In this document: in pieces, positions 7,088 through 14,546 of the stretch
How positions within the stretch are numbered: the stretch's first letter is position 1
Layout of the letters: every line of letters starts with the position of its first letter
Source: Egerieenecus sp048201975
GTDB lineage: Bacteria; Bacillota; Clostridia; Christensenellales; Aristaeellaceae
Length of the DNA: 18,931 nt
NCBI GenBank assembly: GCA_048201975.1
Contig: DBFBGQ010000079.1
Span: forward strand, 1-18,931
Direction: 5' to 3'
Translations under genes and position numbers: made by a program
Notes under the pieces: generated by a model
Seen by the model: only the letters and a program-made list of their open reading frames with translations
What the model was told of the DNA's origin: nothing
Databases searched by the model: none

Positions 7088-7130
7088 CCAAGAAATGATC
7101 TTGGAATTCCCACTTGCATAAAAATATGCA
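7088..7130. other. AT-rich double stem-loop in the 279-base gap between convergent genes
   Basis: Between 6990 and 7225 no gene is seen. Two neighbouring inverted repeats are present: CCAAGA/TCTTGG with partly paired flanks (about 7088-7107) and TGCATA-AAAA-TATGCA (7115-7130). The AT content here differs from the GC-rich neighbours. Role unknown; they may belong to the 3' end of the DUF2871 transcript. Confidence 0.4.
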
Positions 7131-7225
7131 GTGCGCTTTCCCCTGCGCAGAACGGAAGCCAGCGTGGAAAGACGGAATGTACGGCACGTTTCCCGGTGGA
7201 TAGGGAAAGTTCCTGCATGAGCGCA

Positions 7226-7264
7226 CAATCGCCCCGGGAGCAATGTACGCTCCCGGGGCGATTG
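7226..7264. terminator. Perfect 16-bp GC-rich hairpin at the end of the Rex operon
   Basis: CAATCGCCCCGGGAGC (7226-7241) pairs base for base with GCTCCCGGGGCGATTG (7249-7264) across a 7-base loop. It starts 4 bases beyond the stop of the minus-strand nucleotidyltransferase gene. No T-tract follows on either strand. It probably terminates or stabilises the minus-strand operon transcript and may also act on the plus-strand one. Confidence 0.65.
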
Positions 7265-7268
7265 CGGT

Positions 7269-7934
7269 TCAGGCGGTGCGAAGGATCCATTCGGCAGCCC
7301 AGGCCATCAGCGCCCGGGTCAGCGCCTCCGGGGTTTCCGTGGAAACCCCGGCCCGCAGGGCCAGATGCCTTTCAAGTATGGCCCGGTCCCCGGGCTCCAG
7401 AAAGCGGACAAGCGCCTGCTGCTGCCGGATGAAAACGCCGTGCTGCAGGTAGGCCGCCGCCTGCAGCGCAAAGGCCGCGGACTTGTACAGCGCCGCCAGA
7501 GCCTGGGGGGACTGCTCATGCAGGGCGTTGTGCACGCAGGCGTGGTACAGGCTGCAGGCGCTGGTGTGCACGGCCCGGCGCACGTCCGCCGGGGCCACAG
7601 CGGCTGCCAGTTCGTCCAGGGAACCCTGCAGCGGGGTGGTGTCGTTGCAGAACTGGAACAGCTCCGCCCTGTCCCAGGCCTCCAGCTCCGCCCGGCCGGA
7701 GAAAAAGCCGCAGATCTTCTCCCGGCAGGGCAGGCCGTCCAGAACGCGGCCATAGGCGTCCACCTCCGCGTAGCCTACGCGGTCCAGGATCAGCACCACG
7801 TCCAGGTCGCTGCCGGGGACGGCCTCTCCCCGGCCATGGCTGCCCTGCAGGCCAATGAACCAGATCCGCGCCCCGAAGGCCTCCCGCACCGCGCGCAGAT
7901 AGGCCTCCAGCCAGGCGGACAGGGTTTCCGTCAT
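7269..7934 (-). CDS. Nucleotidyltransferase-domain protein with helical C-terminal region
   Basis: The protein has 221 residues. Residues about 22-52 carry the polymerase-beta-type nucleotidyltransferase signature: GS (31-32) followed by SDLDVVLIL with metal-binding Asp43 and Asp45. The C-terminal half (about 110-221) appears all helical, HEPN-like or kanamycin-nucleotidyltransferase-like. Such enzymes transfer a nucleotide to a protein, RNA or small molecule; the substrate here cannot be named. ATG 7934 has a strong AAGGAGG site 9 bases upstream. It is the last gene of a three-gene minus-strand operon behind the Rex glycosidase (35-base gap). An aminoglycoside-type resistance role is possible but not supported by any specific motif. 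Confidence 0.82.
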   Translation of the reverse strand: MTETLSAWLEAYLRAVREAFGARIWFIGLQGSHGRGEAVPGSDLDVVLILDRVGYAEVDAYGRVLDGLPCREKICGFFSGRAELEAWDRAELFQFCNDTTPLQGSLDELAAAVAPADVRRAVHTSACSLYHACVHNALHEQSPQALAALYKSAAFALQAAAYLQHGVFIRQQQALVRFLEPGDRAILERHLALRAGVSTETPEALTRALMAWAAEWILRTA

Positions 7935-7969
7935 GGAAATTCGCCTCCTTGCCGGGGATGCCCCGCGGC

Positions 7970-9082
7970 TCAGTAGATGCGGTATGCGCCCGATAGCATC
8001 AGCAGGCAGAAGAAGTACAGGCAGTTGTCATAGTACCGGCGCTGGCCCTGGCGCAGAGGCGTCTCCCAGAAGGCGCGCAGGAAATCTTCCCGGTGGGGGC
8101 TGTCGCTGGCCAGGGAAGCGGCGGCCAGGGTGGCGGTGATGGCCACGGGATGCATGGCGGGCTCCTGGGTGGGGGCGCCGTCCAGCTGATAGGCGCGGTA
8201 ATCCTCCGCGGGGATGCCGTGGAAGAAGTTTTGCAGATGGGTAACCACCTGGGCCAGGGCGTCGTTCCGACCGAACCACACCCGGTCCAGGGCGATGTTC
8301 ATGGCCACACGATATGCGTCGGAATAGTAGGCGAACTCCTTGCCAAAGAGGAAGCGGGGCGTGCCGTCATACTCCGCGTACTCCGGGCTCAGGCCCGTGA
8401 CGGGGTGGGCGCTTTGGACGATGTAGTCCCGGCTGGCCCGGGCGGCCTGGGCCCAGAAGCCCCGGTCCTCCGGGTCCGCCCGCTGGGCGAAAAGCTCATA
8501 AAAGTGGGGCAGGTGATAGCTGGGATCGGAAAAATCCACAGAGGGCACGAAGCGGATCAGCCGGTTTTCGCCGTCCCACATGGCGCGCCCGCCCGGAACC
8601 AGCCGGGGCTGGTGGAGGCAGTGGCGCAGGATGTCCCTGGCCCGGCTGGCATAGGCGAAGATGCCCTCCCCCTCTCCCCAGCGGGCGGAGGCCATGAACA
8701 GCGCCATGGCGAAGTATTCCTCCCCGTCGGGGGCGGGACCCTCGGCGTTGTGCCGCCCGTCCAGCCCCACGGACCAGGCGAAGTACCCCGCGTTGGGCCC
8801 CTGGGGCAGGTACATGTACCGCATGGCAAACTGCCAGAGCTGGTCAAACAGGTCCTGCCGGTCCATCTGCACGCACATCATCATGCCATAGCTCATGCCT
8901 TCGGTGCGGGCGTCCAGGTTGCCGGTGTCCACCATGCAGGCGCTATCCGGATCCACGGGGTGAAAGATCCGCTCCTTGGGATCGAAAAACAGGGTATGAA
9001 AGCAATCCTCCACCCGGCGGCGGACCGAATCGTCCGGGATGCCCAGGGGAGCGAAGGCGTTGGCGTATGGACAATCTTTCAT
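7970..9082 (-). CDS. GH8 reducing-end xylose-releasing exo-oligoxylanase (Rex)
   Basis: The protein has 370 residues, the usual length for Rex (EC 3.2.1.156), and no signal peptide, so it should act in the cytoplasm, removing xylose from the reducing end of imported xylo-oligosaccharides with inversion. The family blocks are clear: RTEGMSYGMM with the general acid Glu61, DGEEYFAMAL with Asp119, DPSYHLPHFYELFA (about 186-199) and YYSDAYRVAMN with the likely base Asp255. From memory, these align with Glu70, Asp128 and Asp263 of the Bacillus halodurans enzyme. The ribosome binding site TAAAGGAG overlaps the stop of the preceding gene, so the two are co-transcribed. No transporter or xylosidase is adjacent, unlike typical xylan-use loci. 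Confidence 0.92.
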   Translation of the reverse strand: MKDCPYANAFAPLGIPDDSVRRRVEDCFHTLFFDPKERIFHPVDPDSACMVDTGNLDARTEGMSYGMMMCVQMDRQDLFDQLWQFAMRYMYLPQGPNAGYFAWSVGLDGRHNAEGPAPDGEEYFAMALFMASARWGEGEGIFAYASRARDILRHCLHQPRLVPGGRAMWDGENRLIRFVPSVDFSDPSYHLPHFYELFAQRADPEDRGFWAQAARASRDYIVQSAHPVTGLSPEYAEYDGTPRFLFGKEFAYYSDAYRVAMNIALDRVWFGRNDALAQVVTHLQNFFHGIPAEDYRAYQLDGAPTQEPAMHPVAITATLAAASLASDSPHREDFLRAFWETPLRQGQRRYYDNCLYFFCLLMLSGAYRIY

Positions 9083-9096
9083 AGCGGAACGCTCCT

Positions 9097-9756
9097 TTAG
9101 TTCTGTCCGTCTTCCGGGGATACCAGCTGCAGCACCCGCGTCACAGTGGACAGGCTGTCCTCGGACATCTGGGGCACGGTGAGCGCATACACCGCGTCGC
9201 TGGCCTGGGCGTGGAGGCGGATGTGCTCCTTGTCCTCCATGCGCACGGCGGTAAGGCCGGTGAGGTTTTGCGCCGCCGCGCCCATGAGGGTATAGCCGCC
9301 CTTTTCCAGCAGGCTCAGGGCACGGGCAGGGTAAATGGTGGTGAGGGTGAAGGCCATGCCGTTGTCGGTGGTGTAGTGCAGCTCCACCAGCCGCGCAAAG
9401 CCGTTTTCAAAGGCCAGGTCGTAGCTGGAGCCAGATTGCAGGGTGGGTCCCATGCCCTCCATAAAGGCCAGAATGGGCACGGGAAACGTCTGGGCCAGTG
9501 TGGTCAGCTGCCGCTCGCTCTGGATGTTCAGGGCAGGGCTGGCGGCCAGCAGCGGCTGGTCCTGGGCGACGGTGATGGGGTTTTCCGGCTCCTGGGGCTG
9601 TCCCAGCACCACCGCCAGGTAAAACAGCGCCACCAGGAGCAGCGTGGCGAAGGTCATGCCCACCAGGCGAAGCGCTTTTTTCAGGCGCGGATGGGCCTTT
9701 TTGACCCGCTGGTCACGCGGGAGGCGCGCGCCGCGGGCGCGGTTGGCTGCGGTCAT
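9097..9756 (-). CDS. Single-pass membrane protein of unknown function
   Basis: The protein has 219 residues. A strongly basic N-terminus (about 1-30) precedes one membrane helix (about 31-52), so the remaining 165 residues should face outside. The outer region has no domain I recognise; it is moderately hydrophilic with beta-strand-like stretches, and Cys is absent. ATG 9756 has an AAAGGAG site 8 bases upstream. It is first in the operon with the Rex glycosidase (15-base gap), just behind a perfect promoter. A sensing or DUF-type envelope protein is possible; no function should be assigned. Confidence 0.75.
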   Translation of the reverse strand: MTAANRARGARLPRDQRVKKAHPRLKKALRLVGMTFATLLLVALFYLAVVLGQPQEPENPITVAQDQPLLAASPALNIQSERQLTTLAQTFPVPILAFMEGMGPTLQSGSSYDLAFENGFARLVELHYTTDNGMAFTLTTIYPARALSLLEKGGYTLMGAAAQNLTGLTAVRMEDKEHIRLHAQASDAVYALTVPQMSEDSLSTVTRVLQLVSPEDGQN

Positions 9757-9821
9757 GGATTCATCTCCTTTGGGTGGGACCGGCGGGAAGCGCGGCGAAA
9801 GCCCTCCCGGCGGACAGCATC

Positions 9822-9850
9822 ATTATAAAGTTCCACGGGCGGGTTGTCAA
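9822..9850 (-). promoter_or_regulatory. Perfect-consensus sigma-A promoter of the membrane protein-Rex-nucleotidyltransferase operon
   Basis: On the minus strand TTGACA (9845-9850) and TATAAT (9822-9827) are spaced by exactly 17 bases. Both boxes match consensus fully, so strong expression is expected unless repressed. The start of transcription would be near 9815, about 58 bases before ATG 9756. No convincing operator was seen. Confidence 0.88.
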
Positions 9851-9908
9851 ACATGCAGGGGAGAATGAGAAATCCCACAGGCCCGCGCTTCCCCTGGAAA
9901 GAAAAACA

Positions 9909-9917
9909 TGGTATAAT
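9909..9917 (+). promoter_or_regulatory. Extended -10 promoter of the aroE operon
   Basis: TG-G-TATAAT (9909-9917) is a full extended -10 element. The -35 region about 17 bases upstream (TTCCCC, 9889-9894) is poor, which extended -10 promoters tolerate. The start near 9924 lies about 90 bases before the aroE ATG. Confidence 0.65.
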
Positions 9918-10011
9918 GAAGCGGCTAAAAAAATGTTTTCCGGGAAACACGCGCGGCTGTGAAACCCTTGCCGGCGCGCTTTTCCATGGATGCGCGCAAG
10001 GAGGGGAACGC

Positions 10012-10800
10012 ATGCGCCGCTATGCGCTGCTGGGGGAACGCCTGGGGCACAGCTATTCGGTGCCCATTCACCAGGCGATCTTTCGCGTGCTGGGTCTGGA
10101 GGCGGAGTACCGCCTCATGGAAATTCCCCGTGGGGAGCTGGCGGAGCGCTTTCCGTCGCTGCGCCGGGAGCTGGACGGCATGAACGTGACCATTCCCTAC
10201 AAGGAAGAGATCATGCCCCTGCTGGACGGATTGGATCCCCTGGCGGCGCGGGTGGGCGCGGTGAACACCGTGGACTGCCGGGGGGAGACAACCCGGGGAT
10301 ACAACACGGATGTGATGGGGTTCATGGCCATGCTGGAGCGCGGGGGCATTCCCGTGGCGGGGCGGCGGGCCTTTGTGCTGGGCACGGGAGGCGCCTCCCA
10401 GGCGGCGCGGGTTGGGCTTCAGGCCCTGGGGGCCGCGGAGGTGACGCTGGTCTCCCGGCGCCCGGAGCCTGGGGAAATCGGCTACGGAGCGCTGGCGGAG
10501 CGCTTCAGCGGCGTGCTGGTGAACTGCACCCCCGTGGGCATGTATCCCCACGGGGAGGGTTGTCCCCTCACCGGCGAACAGCTGCGGGCGATGCTCCCGC
10601 GCGCCTGCGGTGTGGCGGACATGATCTATAACCCGGCCCAGACCGTCCTGACCCGGGCGGCGCAGGAGGCGGGGGTGCCCGCCTGCACGGGGCTGTATAT
10701 GCTCATCCGCCAGGCGGTGGAGGCGGAGCGCATCTGGCAGGGGCAGGACCTGGGCCAGGACCTGGCCGATCAACTGATGAAGGAGCTGGAGCTGCAATGA
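10012..10800 (+). CDS. aroE: Shikimate 5-dehydrogenase
   Basis: AroE reduces 3-dehydroshikimate to shikimate with NADPH in aromatic amino acid biosynthesis. The 262-residue product is of normal length. Visible signatures are the substrate-binding GHSYS near residue 12, NVTIPYK with catalytic Lys64, AVNTV, GYNTD with Asp100, the nucleotide-binding GTGGASQAA with a following VSRR that suggests NADPH use, and the C-terminal TGLYMLIRQA. ATG 10012 is preceded by AAGGAGGGG; the frame stays open further upstream, but that extension would begin before the promoter at 9909-9917. The stop overlaps the start of the dehydroquinase gene by 4 bases, so the two pathway steps are coupled. Confidence 0.96.
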   Translation: MRRYALLGERLGHSYSVPIHQAIFRVLGLEAEYRLMEIPRGELAERFPSLRRELDGMNVTIPYKEEIMPLLDGLDPLAARVGAVNTVDCRGETTRGYNTDVMGFMAMLERGGIPVAGRRAFVLGTGGASQAARVGLQALGAAEVTLVSRRPEPGEIGYGALAERFSGVLVNCTPVGMYPHGEGCPLTGEQLRAMLPRACGVADMIYNPAQTVLTRAAQEAGVPACTGLYMLIRQAVEAERIWQGQDLGQDLADQLMKELELQ

Positions 10801-11231
10801 AGCGATTTCTGGTGCTCAACGGGCCGAACATCAACTTCACCGGCATTCGGGAGGTGGGGGTGTATGGCGCGGAAACCTACGAGGACATCCTGGGATATAT
10901 CCGCGAAGAAGCGGAACGCCTGGGCTGCCAGGTGAGCTTTTTCCAGAGTAACCATGAGGGCGCGCTCATTGACGCGCTGCAACAGGCGCACCTGGACCGG
11001 CTGGACGGCGTGGTGTTCAACCCCGGCGGATACACCCACACCTCCGTGGCGCTCCACGACGCCGTGGCGTCCATCGCCCCGCCGGTGGTGGAGGTCCACT
11101 TTTCCAATATCCAGTCCCGGGAGGGCTACCGGCACGTGTCCTATACCGCGCCGGCCTGCCTGGGGCAGATCGCCGGCTTCGGCAAGGCGGGCTACGTGCT
11201 GGCCCTGGAGGCCCTGATGCGCCGGGAATGA
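10797..11231 (+). CDS. aroQ: Type II 3-dehydroquinate dehydratase
   Basis: This enzyme converts 3-dehydroquinate to 3-dehydroshikimate, the step just before AroE. The 144-residue length is that of the dodecameric type II family. Signatures are LNGPNIN at the N-terminus, the lid with Arg18 and Tyr23, QSNHEG (50-55), NPGGYTHTSVAL (75-86), EVHFSN with catalytic His101, and SREGYRHVSY. These positions match Arg19, Tyr24 and His101 of the mycobacterial enzyme, as I recall it. It overlaps aroE by ATGA, implying translational coupling. Confidence 0.97.
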   Translation: MKRFLVLNGPNINFTGIREVGVYGAETYEDILGYIREEAERLGCQVSFFQSNHEGALIDALQQAHLDRLDGVVFNPGGYTHTSVALHDAVASIAPPVVEVHFSNIQSREGYRHVSYTAPACLGQIAGFGKAGYVLALEALMRRE

Positions 11232-11285
11232 TCGCCCCGTCCATGCCCTAATTTATTCTCAATTTCATAAAGGAGGTCCTCTCCC

Positions 11286-13058
11286 TTGCAAGGACATACC
11301 ATGAAAAGCTCCACCCTGGTGCGGCGCTTCCTGCCCTATTACAAAAAATACGGCAAGACCGTGGCCATCGATCTGTTTTGCGCGGCGCTGACCACCGTGT
11401 GCGAGCTGGTGCTGCCCCTGATCGTCTCCGCCATTACCGACCGCGCCACCACCGACATCGCCAGCCTGACCACTTCCTTTGTGCTCAAGCTGGGCGGCGT
11501 GTACCTGGTGCTGCGGCTCATCGACGCTGCGGCCAACTATTACATGGCCTCCATCGGCCACATCATGGGCACGTATATCGAAACCGACATGCGCACGGAG
11601 CTGTTTGCCCATTTGCAGCAGCTCTCCTTCAGCTATTACAGCGAGACCAAGGTGGGGCAGATCATGTCCCGAATCACATCCGACCTGTTTGAGGTGACGG
11701 AGTTCGCCCACCATTGCCCGGAGGAGTTCTTCATCGCGGGGATCAAAATCGTGGTCAGCTTTGTGATCCTGTGCGGGATGAACATCCCCCTGACGCTGAT
11801 GATGTTCGCCGTGCTGCCCCTGATGCTCATCACCACCCGCTACTTCAACAAGCGCATGCGCTTCGTGTTCAAGGAGCGCAACAAGCAGGTGGGCGAGATC
11901 AACGCCCAGGTGGAGGACAGCCTGCTGGGCATCCGGGTGGTGAAGTCCTTCGCCAACGAGGAGATCGAGGAGCGCAAGTTTGACGAGGGCAACCAGAAGT
12001 TCCTGAAGTTCAAAAAAATGTCCTACGAGTGCATGGCGGCATTTTCCACCTCCAACCGGATCTTCGATGGCGTGATGTACATCGTGGTGGTGGTGGCGGG
12101 CGCGCTGCAAATCAAGGCCGGACACCTTACCGCCTCGGAGTTCATGGCGTATCTGCTCTATGCCAACATGCTGCTGACCTCCATCCGGCGGATCGTGGAG
12201 TTTACCGAGCAGTTCCAGCGGGGCATGACGGGCATTGAGCGCTTCTACGAGATCATGGACGCCCCCCAGGAGATCAAGGACAGCCCTGACGCCAAGCCCC
12301 TGGGCCAGGTGCGGGGAGCCGTCACCTTCGACAACGTGAGCTTCCACTACGCCGACGACGAGCACAGCGTCCTCAGCCACCTGAATCTCACCGTCCGCCC
12401 CGGGGAATCCGTGGCCCTGGTGGGCCCCTCGGGCAGCGGCAAAACCACCCTGTGCAACCTGATCCCCCGGTTTTACGACGTGAGCGGCGGGCGGCTGCTC
12501 ATCGACGGCAAGGACATCAAGGACGTGACGTTGAAGAGCCTGCGCAACGCCATCGGCATGGTGCAGCAGGAGGTATACCTGTTCTCCGGCTCCGTGTATG
12601 ACAACATCGTGTACGGCAAGCCGGGGGCCAGCCGGGAAGAGGTGATCCAGGCGGCCAAGCTGGCCGGAGCCCACGACTTCATCTCCGCCCTGCCCCAGGG
12701 CTACGATACCTTCGTGGGCGAGCGGGGGGTGAAGCTCTCCGGCGGACAGAAGCAGCGCATCTCCATTGCCCGGGTGTTCCTGAAAAATCCGCCCATCCTG
12801 ATCCTGGACGAGGCCACCTCCGCCCTGGACAACGAGAGCGAGCGGCTGGTGCAGCAGTCCCTGGAAAAGCTGGCCCACGGGCGCACGGTGTTCACCATCG
12901 CCCACCGGCTGACCACCCTCCGCGGGGCGGACACCATCTGGGTGCTCACGGAAAAGGGCGTGGAGGAAATGGGTTCCCACGCAGAACTGATGAAAAAGGG
13001 CGGGCTGTATGCCCACCTGTATGAAATGTACACCGAGAAGGGGGAGGAGACCGCATGA
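11286..13058 (+). CDS. ABC exporter half-transporter (fused membrane and ATPase domains)
   Basis: The 590-residue product has the type IV exporter layout: six membrane helices in residues about 1-320, then an ATPase domain with Walker A GPSGSGKTT (about 380-388), signature LSGGQ (484-488), Walker B ending LILDEATSALD with Asp508 and Glu509, and the switch His540. All key residues are present, so it should be active, as a homodimer because no partner half-transporter is adjacent. The substrate is unknown; lipid, peptide or drug are all possible. TTG 11286 is the favoured start because AAAGGAGG (11269-11276) sits 9 bases upstream; ATG 11301 is the alternative. It lies 54 bases after aroQ and overlaps the next gene by ATGA. 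Confidence 0.93.
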   Translation: MQGHTMKSSTLVRRFLPYYKKYGKTVAIDLFCAALTTVCELVLPLIVSAITDRATTDIASLTTSFVLKLGGVYLVLRLIDAAANYYMASIGHIMGTYIETDMRTELFAHLQQLSFSYYSETKVGQIMSRITSDLFEVTEFAHHCPEEFFIAGIKIVVSFVILCGMNIPLTLMMFAVLPLMLITTRYFNKRMRFVFKERNKQVGEINAQVEDSLLGIRVVKSFANEEIEERKFDEGNQKFLKFKKMSYECMAAFSTSNRIFDGVMYIVVVVAGALQIKAGHLTASEFMAYLLYANMLLTSIRRIVEFTEQFQRGMTGIERFYEIMDAPQEIKDSPDAKPLGQVRGAVTFDNVSFHYADDEHSVLSHLNLTVRPGESVALVGPSGSGKTTLCNLIPRFYDVSGGRLLIDGKDIKDVTLKSLRNAIGMVQQEVYLFSGSVYDNIVYGKPGASREEVIQAAKLAGAHDFISALPQGYDTFVGERGVKLSGGQKQRISIARVFLKNPPILILDEATSALDNESERLVQQSLEKLAHGRTVFTIAHRLTTLRGADTIWVLTEKGVEEMGSHAELMKKGGLYAHLYEMYTEKGEETA

Positions 13059-14512
13059 TGCTGGAAATCGCCGGTATGCAGGACCTGGAGGCCGTTTGCG
13101 CGCTGTACCAAGCCACCTGCCAGGAGATGCAGGAAGCGGGGCTGAACCAATGGAACTGGGGAGAGTATCCCTCCAGGGACATCGTCCGGGACGACCTGGA
13201 GGCCGGGCGGCTGTATGTGGCGCGCCGGGAGGGCGTGCTCAGCTGCGCGGTGGCCGTGGACCGGGAGCAGGAGGAGCAATACGCCCAGGTGGACTGGCTG
13301 TTTGGTCAGCGGCCGGGGAGCTTCCACCGCTTCGCGGTGGCGCAGGAGTGGCGGGGCCAGGGCCTGGGCCGCAGGCTGCTGGGGGAGATCCGGGAGATCC
13401 TGCGGGAGATGGGCTGCGACTGCCTGCGCTGCGACACCTCCGCGGAGAACGCCCGGGCCCTGCACCTGTATGAGAGCGAGGGCATGCGCCGGGCCGGGAC
13501 CGTGCACTATCCCCCGGACCTGAGCAAGGACTACCCCTGCCTGGAGATGCCCCTGCGGGAGGACTGCCCGCTGCTGCCCATTCCCATGACCCCCGCCTTC
13601 CGCGGCGGAAGCCTGACCCCCTGGGGGGGCAAGAAGCTGCGGGAGGTCTACGGCAAGGCCATCCCCAACGACACCACCGGCGAGAGCCTGGAGGTCAGCT
13701 GCATCCCCGGCCTGGAAAGCGCCGATCCCATGGGGGTGAAGCTCCCCGAGCTCATCGCCCGCTACGGGGACAAGCTGGTGGGCCGCTACGCGGGGGAGAC
13801 CTTCCCCCTGCTGCTCAAGCTCCTGGACGCCCGGGAATCCCTGAGCGTGCAGGTGCATCCCGGCGACGCCTACGCCCATGCCAATGAAAACGGCAAGCTG
13901 GGCAAGACGGAGGCCTGGCTGATTTTGCAGGCGGAGCCGGGGAGCGAGCTGGTCTACGGCATTGTGCCGGGGACGGGGCTAAGCCAGCTGCGGGAGGCGT
14001 GCCTGGCGGGGGCGGCGGTGCAGCCCCTGCTGCGCCGGGTGGCCGTGAAGCCCGGGGACGTGTGCTTCATTCCCGCCGGATGCGTTCACGCCATTGGCGA
14101 GGGCATCATGCTCTATGAAATTCAGCAATCCTCGGACGTGACCTACCGCTTCTATGACTGGGACCGTACCGACAGCAAGGGCAACAAGCGGGAGCTGCAC
14201 CTGGACAAGGCCCTGGACGTCACCGACCTGCACTTCGCCCTGGACCCGGTCCCCGCCCCGGACGCCCCCTGCGCCCGGGTGCTGGACACCACCTATTTCA
14301 CCCTGGACCTGCTCAAGGCCGCGGGGGAAACCGACCTGCCCCCGGTGCAGGATTTCGGGCTGTTGACGGCCCTGGACGGCCTCACCCTGCGCTGGATGGG
14401 CGGCGAGCGCCAGCTGGCTGCGGGGGAGAGCCTGCTGCTGCCGGCCAGCTGCCCCGCCCTGACCCTGGAGGGCTACGGCCGCGCCGCGCTGGCCATGCCC
14501 GCGGGCAAATAA
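13055..14512 (+). CDS. Fusion of GNAT acetyltransferase and class I mannose-6-phosphate isomerase
   Basis: This is one continuous 485-residue frame. Residues 1-170 form a GNAT domain with the acetyl-CoA loop RGQGLG (100-105) and the typical SAENARALHLYE segment. Residues about 175-485 are a mannose-6-phosphate isomerase, which interconverts mannose 6-phosphate and fructose 6-phosphate. Its zinc ligands are visible: Gln266 and His268 in SVQVHP, Glu286 in KTEAW, His345 in CVHAIG; YRFYDWDR (364-371) follows. ManA proteins normally stand alone, so the fused acetyltransferase is unusual. No stop or second ribosome site of note separates the two parts. The start overlaps the ABC exporter stop as ATGATG, with GGGGGAGGAG just upstream. 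Confidence 0.9.
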   Translation: MMLEIAGMQDLEAVCALYQATCQEMQEAGLNQWNWGEYPSRDIVRDDLEAGRLYVARREGVLSCAVAVDREQEEQYAQVDWLFGQRPGSFHRFAVAQEWRGQGLGRRLLGEIREILREMGCDCLRCDTSAENARALHLYESEGMRRAGTVHYPPDLSKDYPCLEMPLREDCPLLPIPMTPAFRGGSLTPWGGKKLREVYGKAIPNDTTGESLEVSCIPGLESADPMGVKLPELIARYGDKLVGRYAGETFPLLLKLLDARESLSVQVHPGDAYAHANENGKLGKTEAWLILQAEPGSELVYGIVPGTGLSQLREACLAGAAVQPLLRRVAVKPGDVCFIPAGCVHAIGEGIMLYEIQQSSDVTYRFYDWDRTDSKGNKRELHLDKALDVTDLHFALDPVPAPDAPCARVLDTTYFTLDLLKAAGETDLPPVQDFGLLTALDGLTLRWMGGERQLAAGESLLLPASCPALTLEGYGRAALAMPAGK

Positions 14513-14546
14513 GCCCGCTACCCGCTTACAGGAAGGAAGGATACCC

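Noticed and set aside
345..9901. CCCCTGGAAAG present at both 346-356 and 9891-9901
   Set aside because: An 11-base match is expected many times by chance in a window of this size, and the flanks do not match.
11265..13016. A 583-codon open frame on the minus strand opposite the ABC exporter
   Set aside because: It lies antisense to a gene with complete Walker A, Walker B and signature motifs, is rich in His, Gly and Gln as shadow frames are, and has no plausible start signal.
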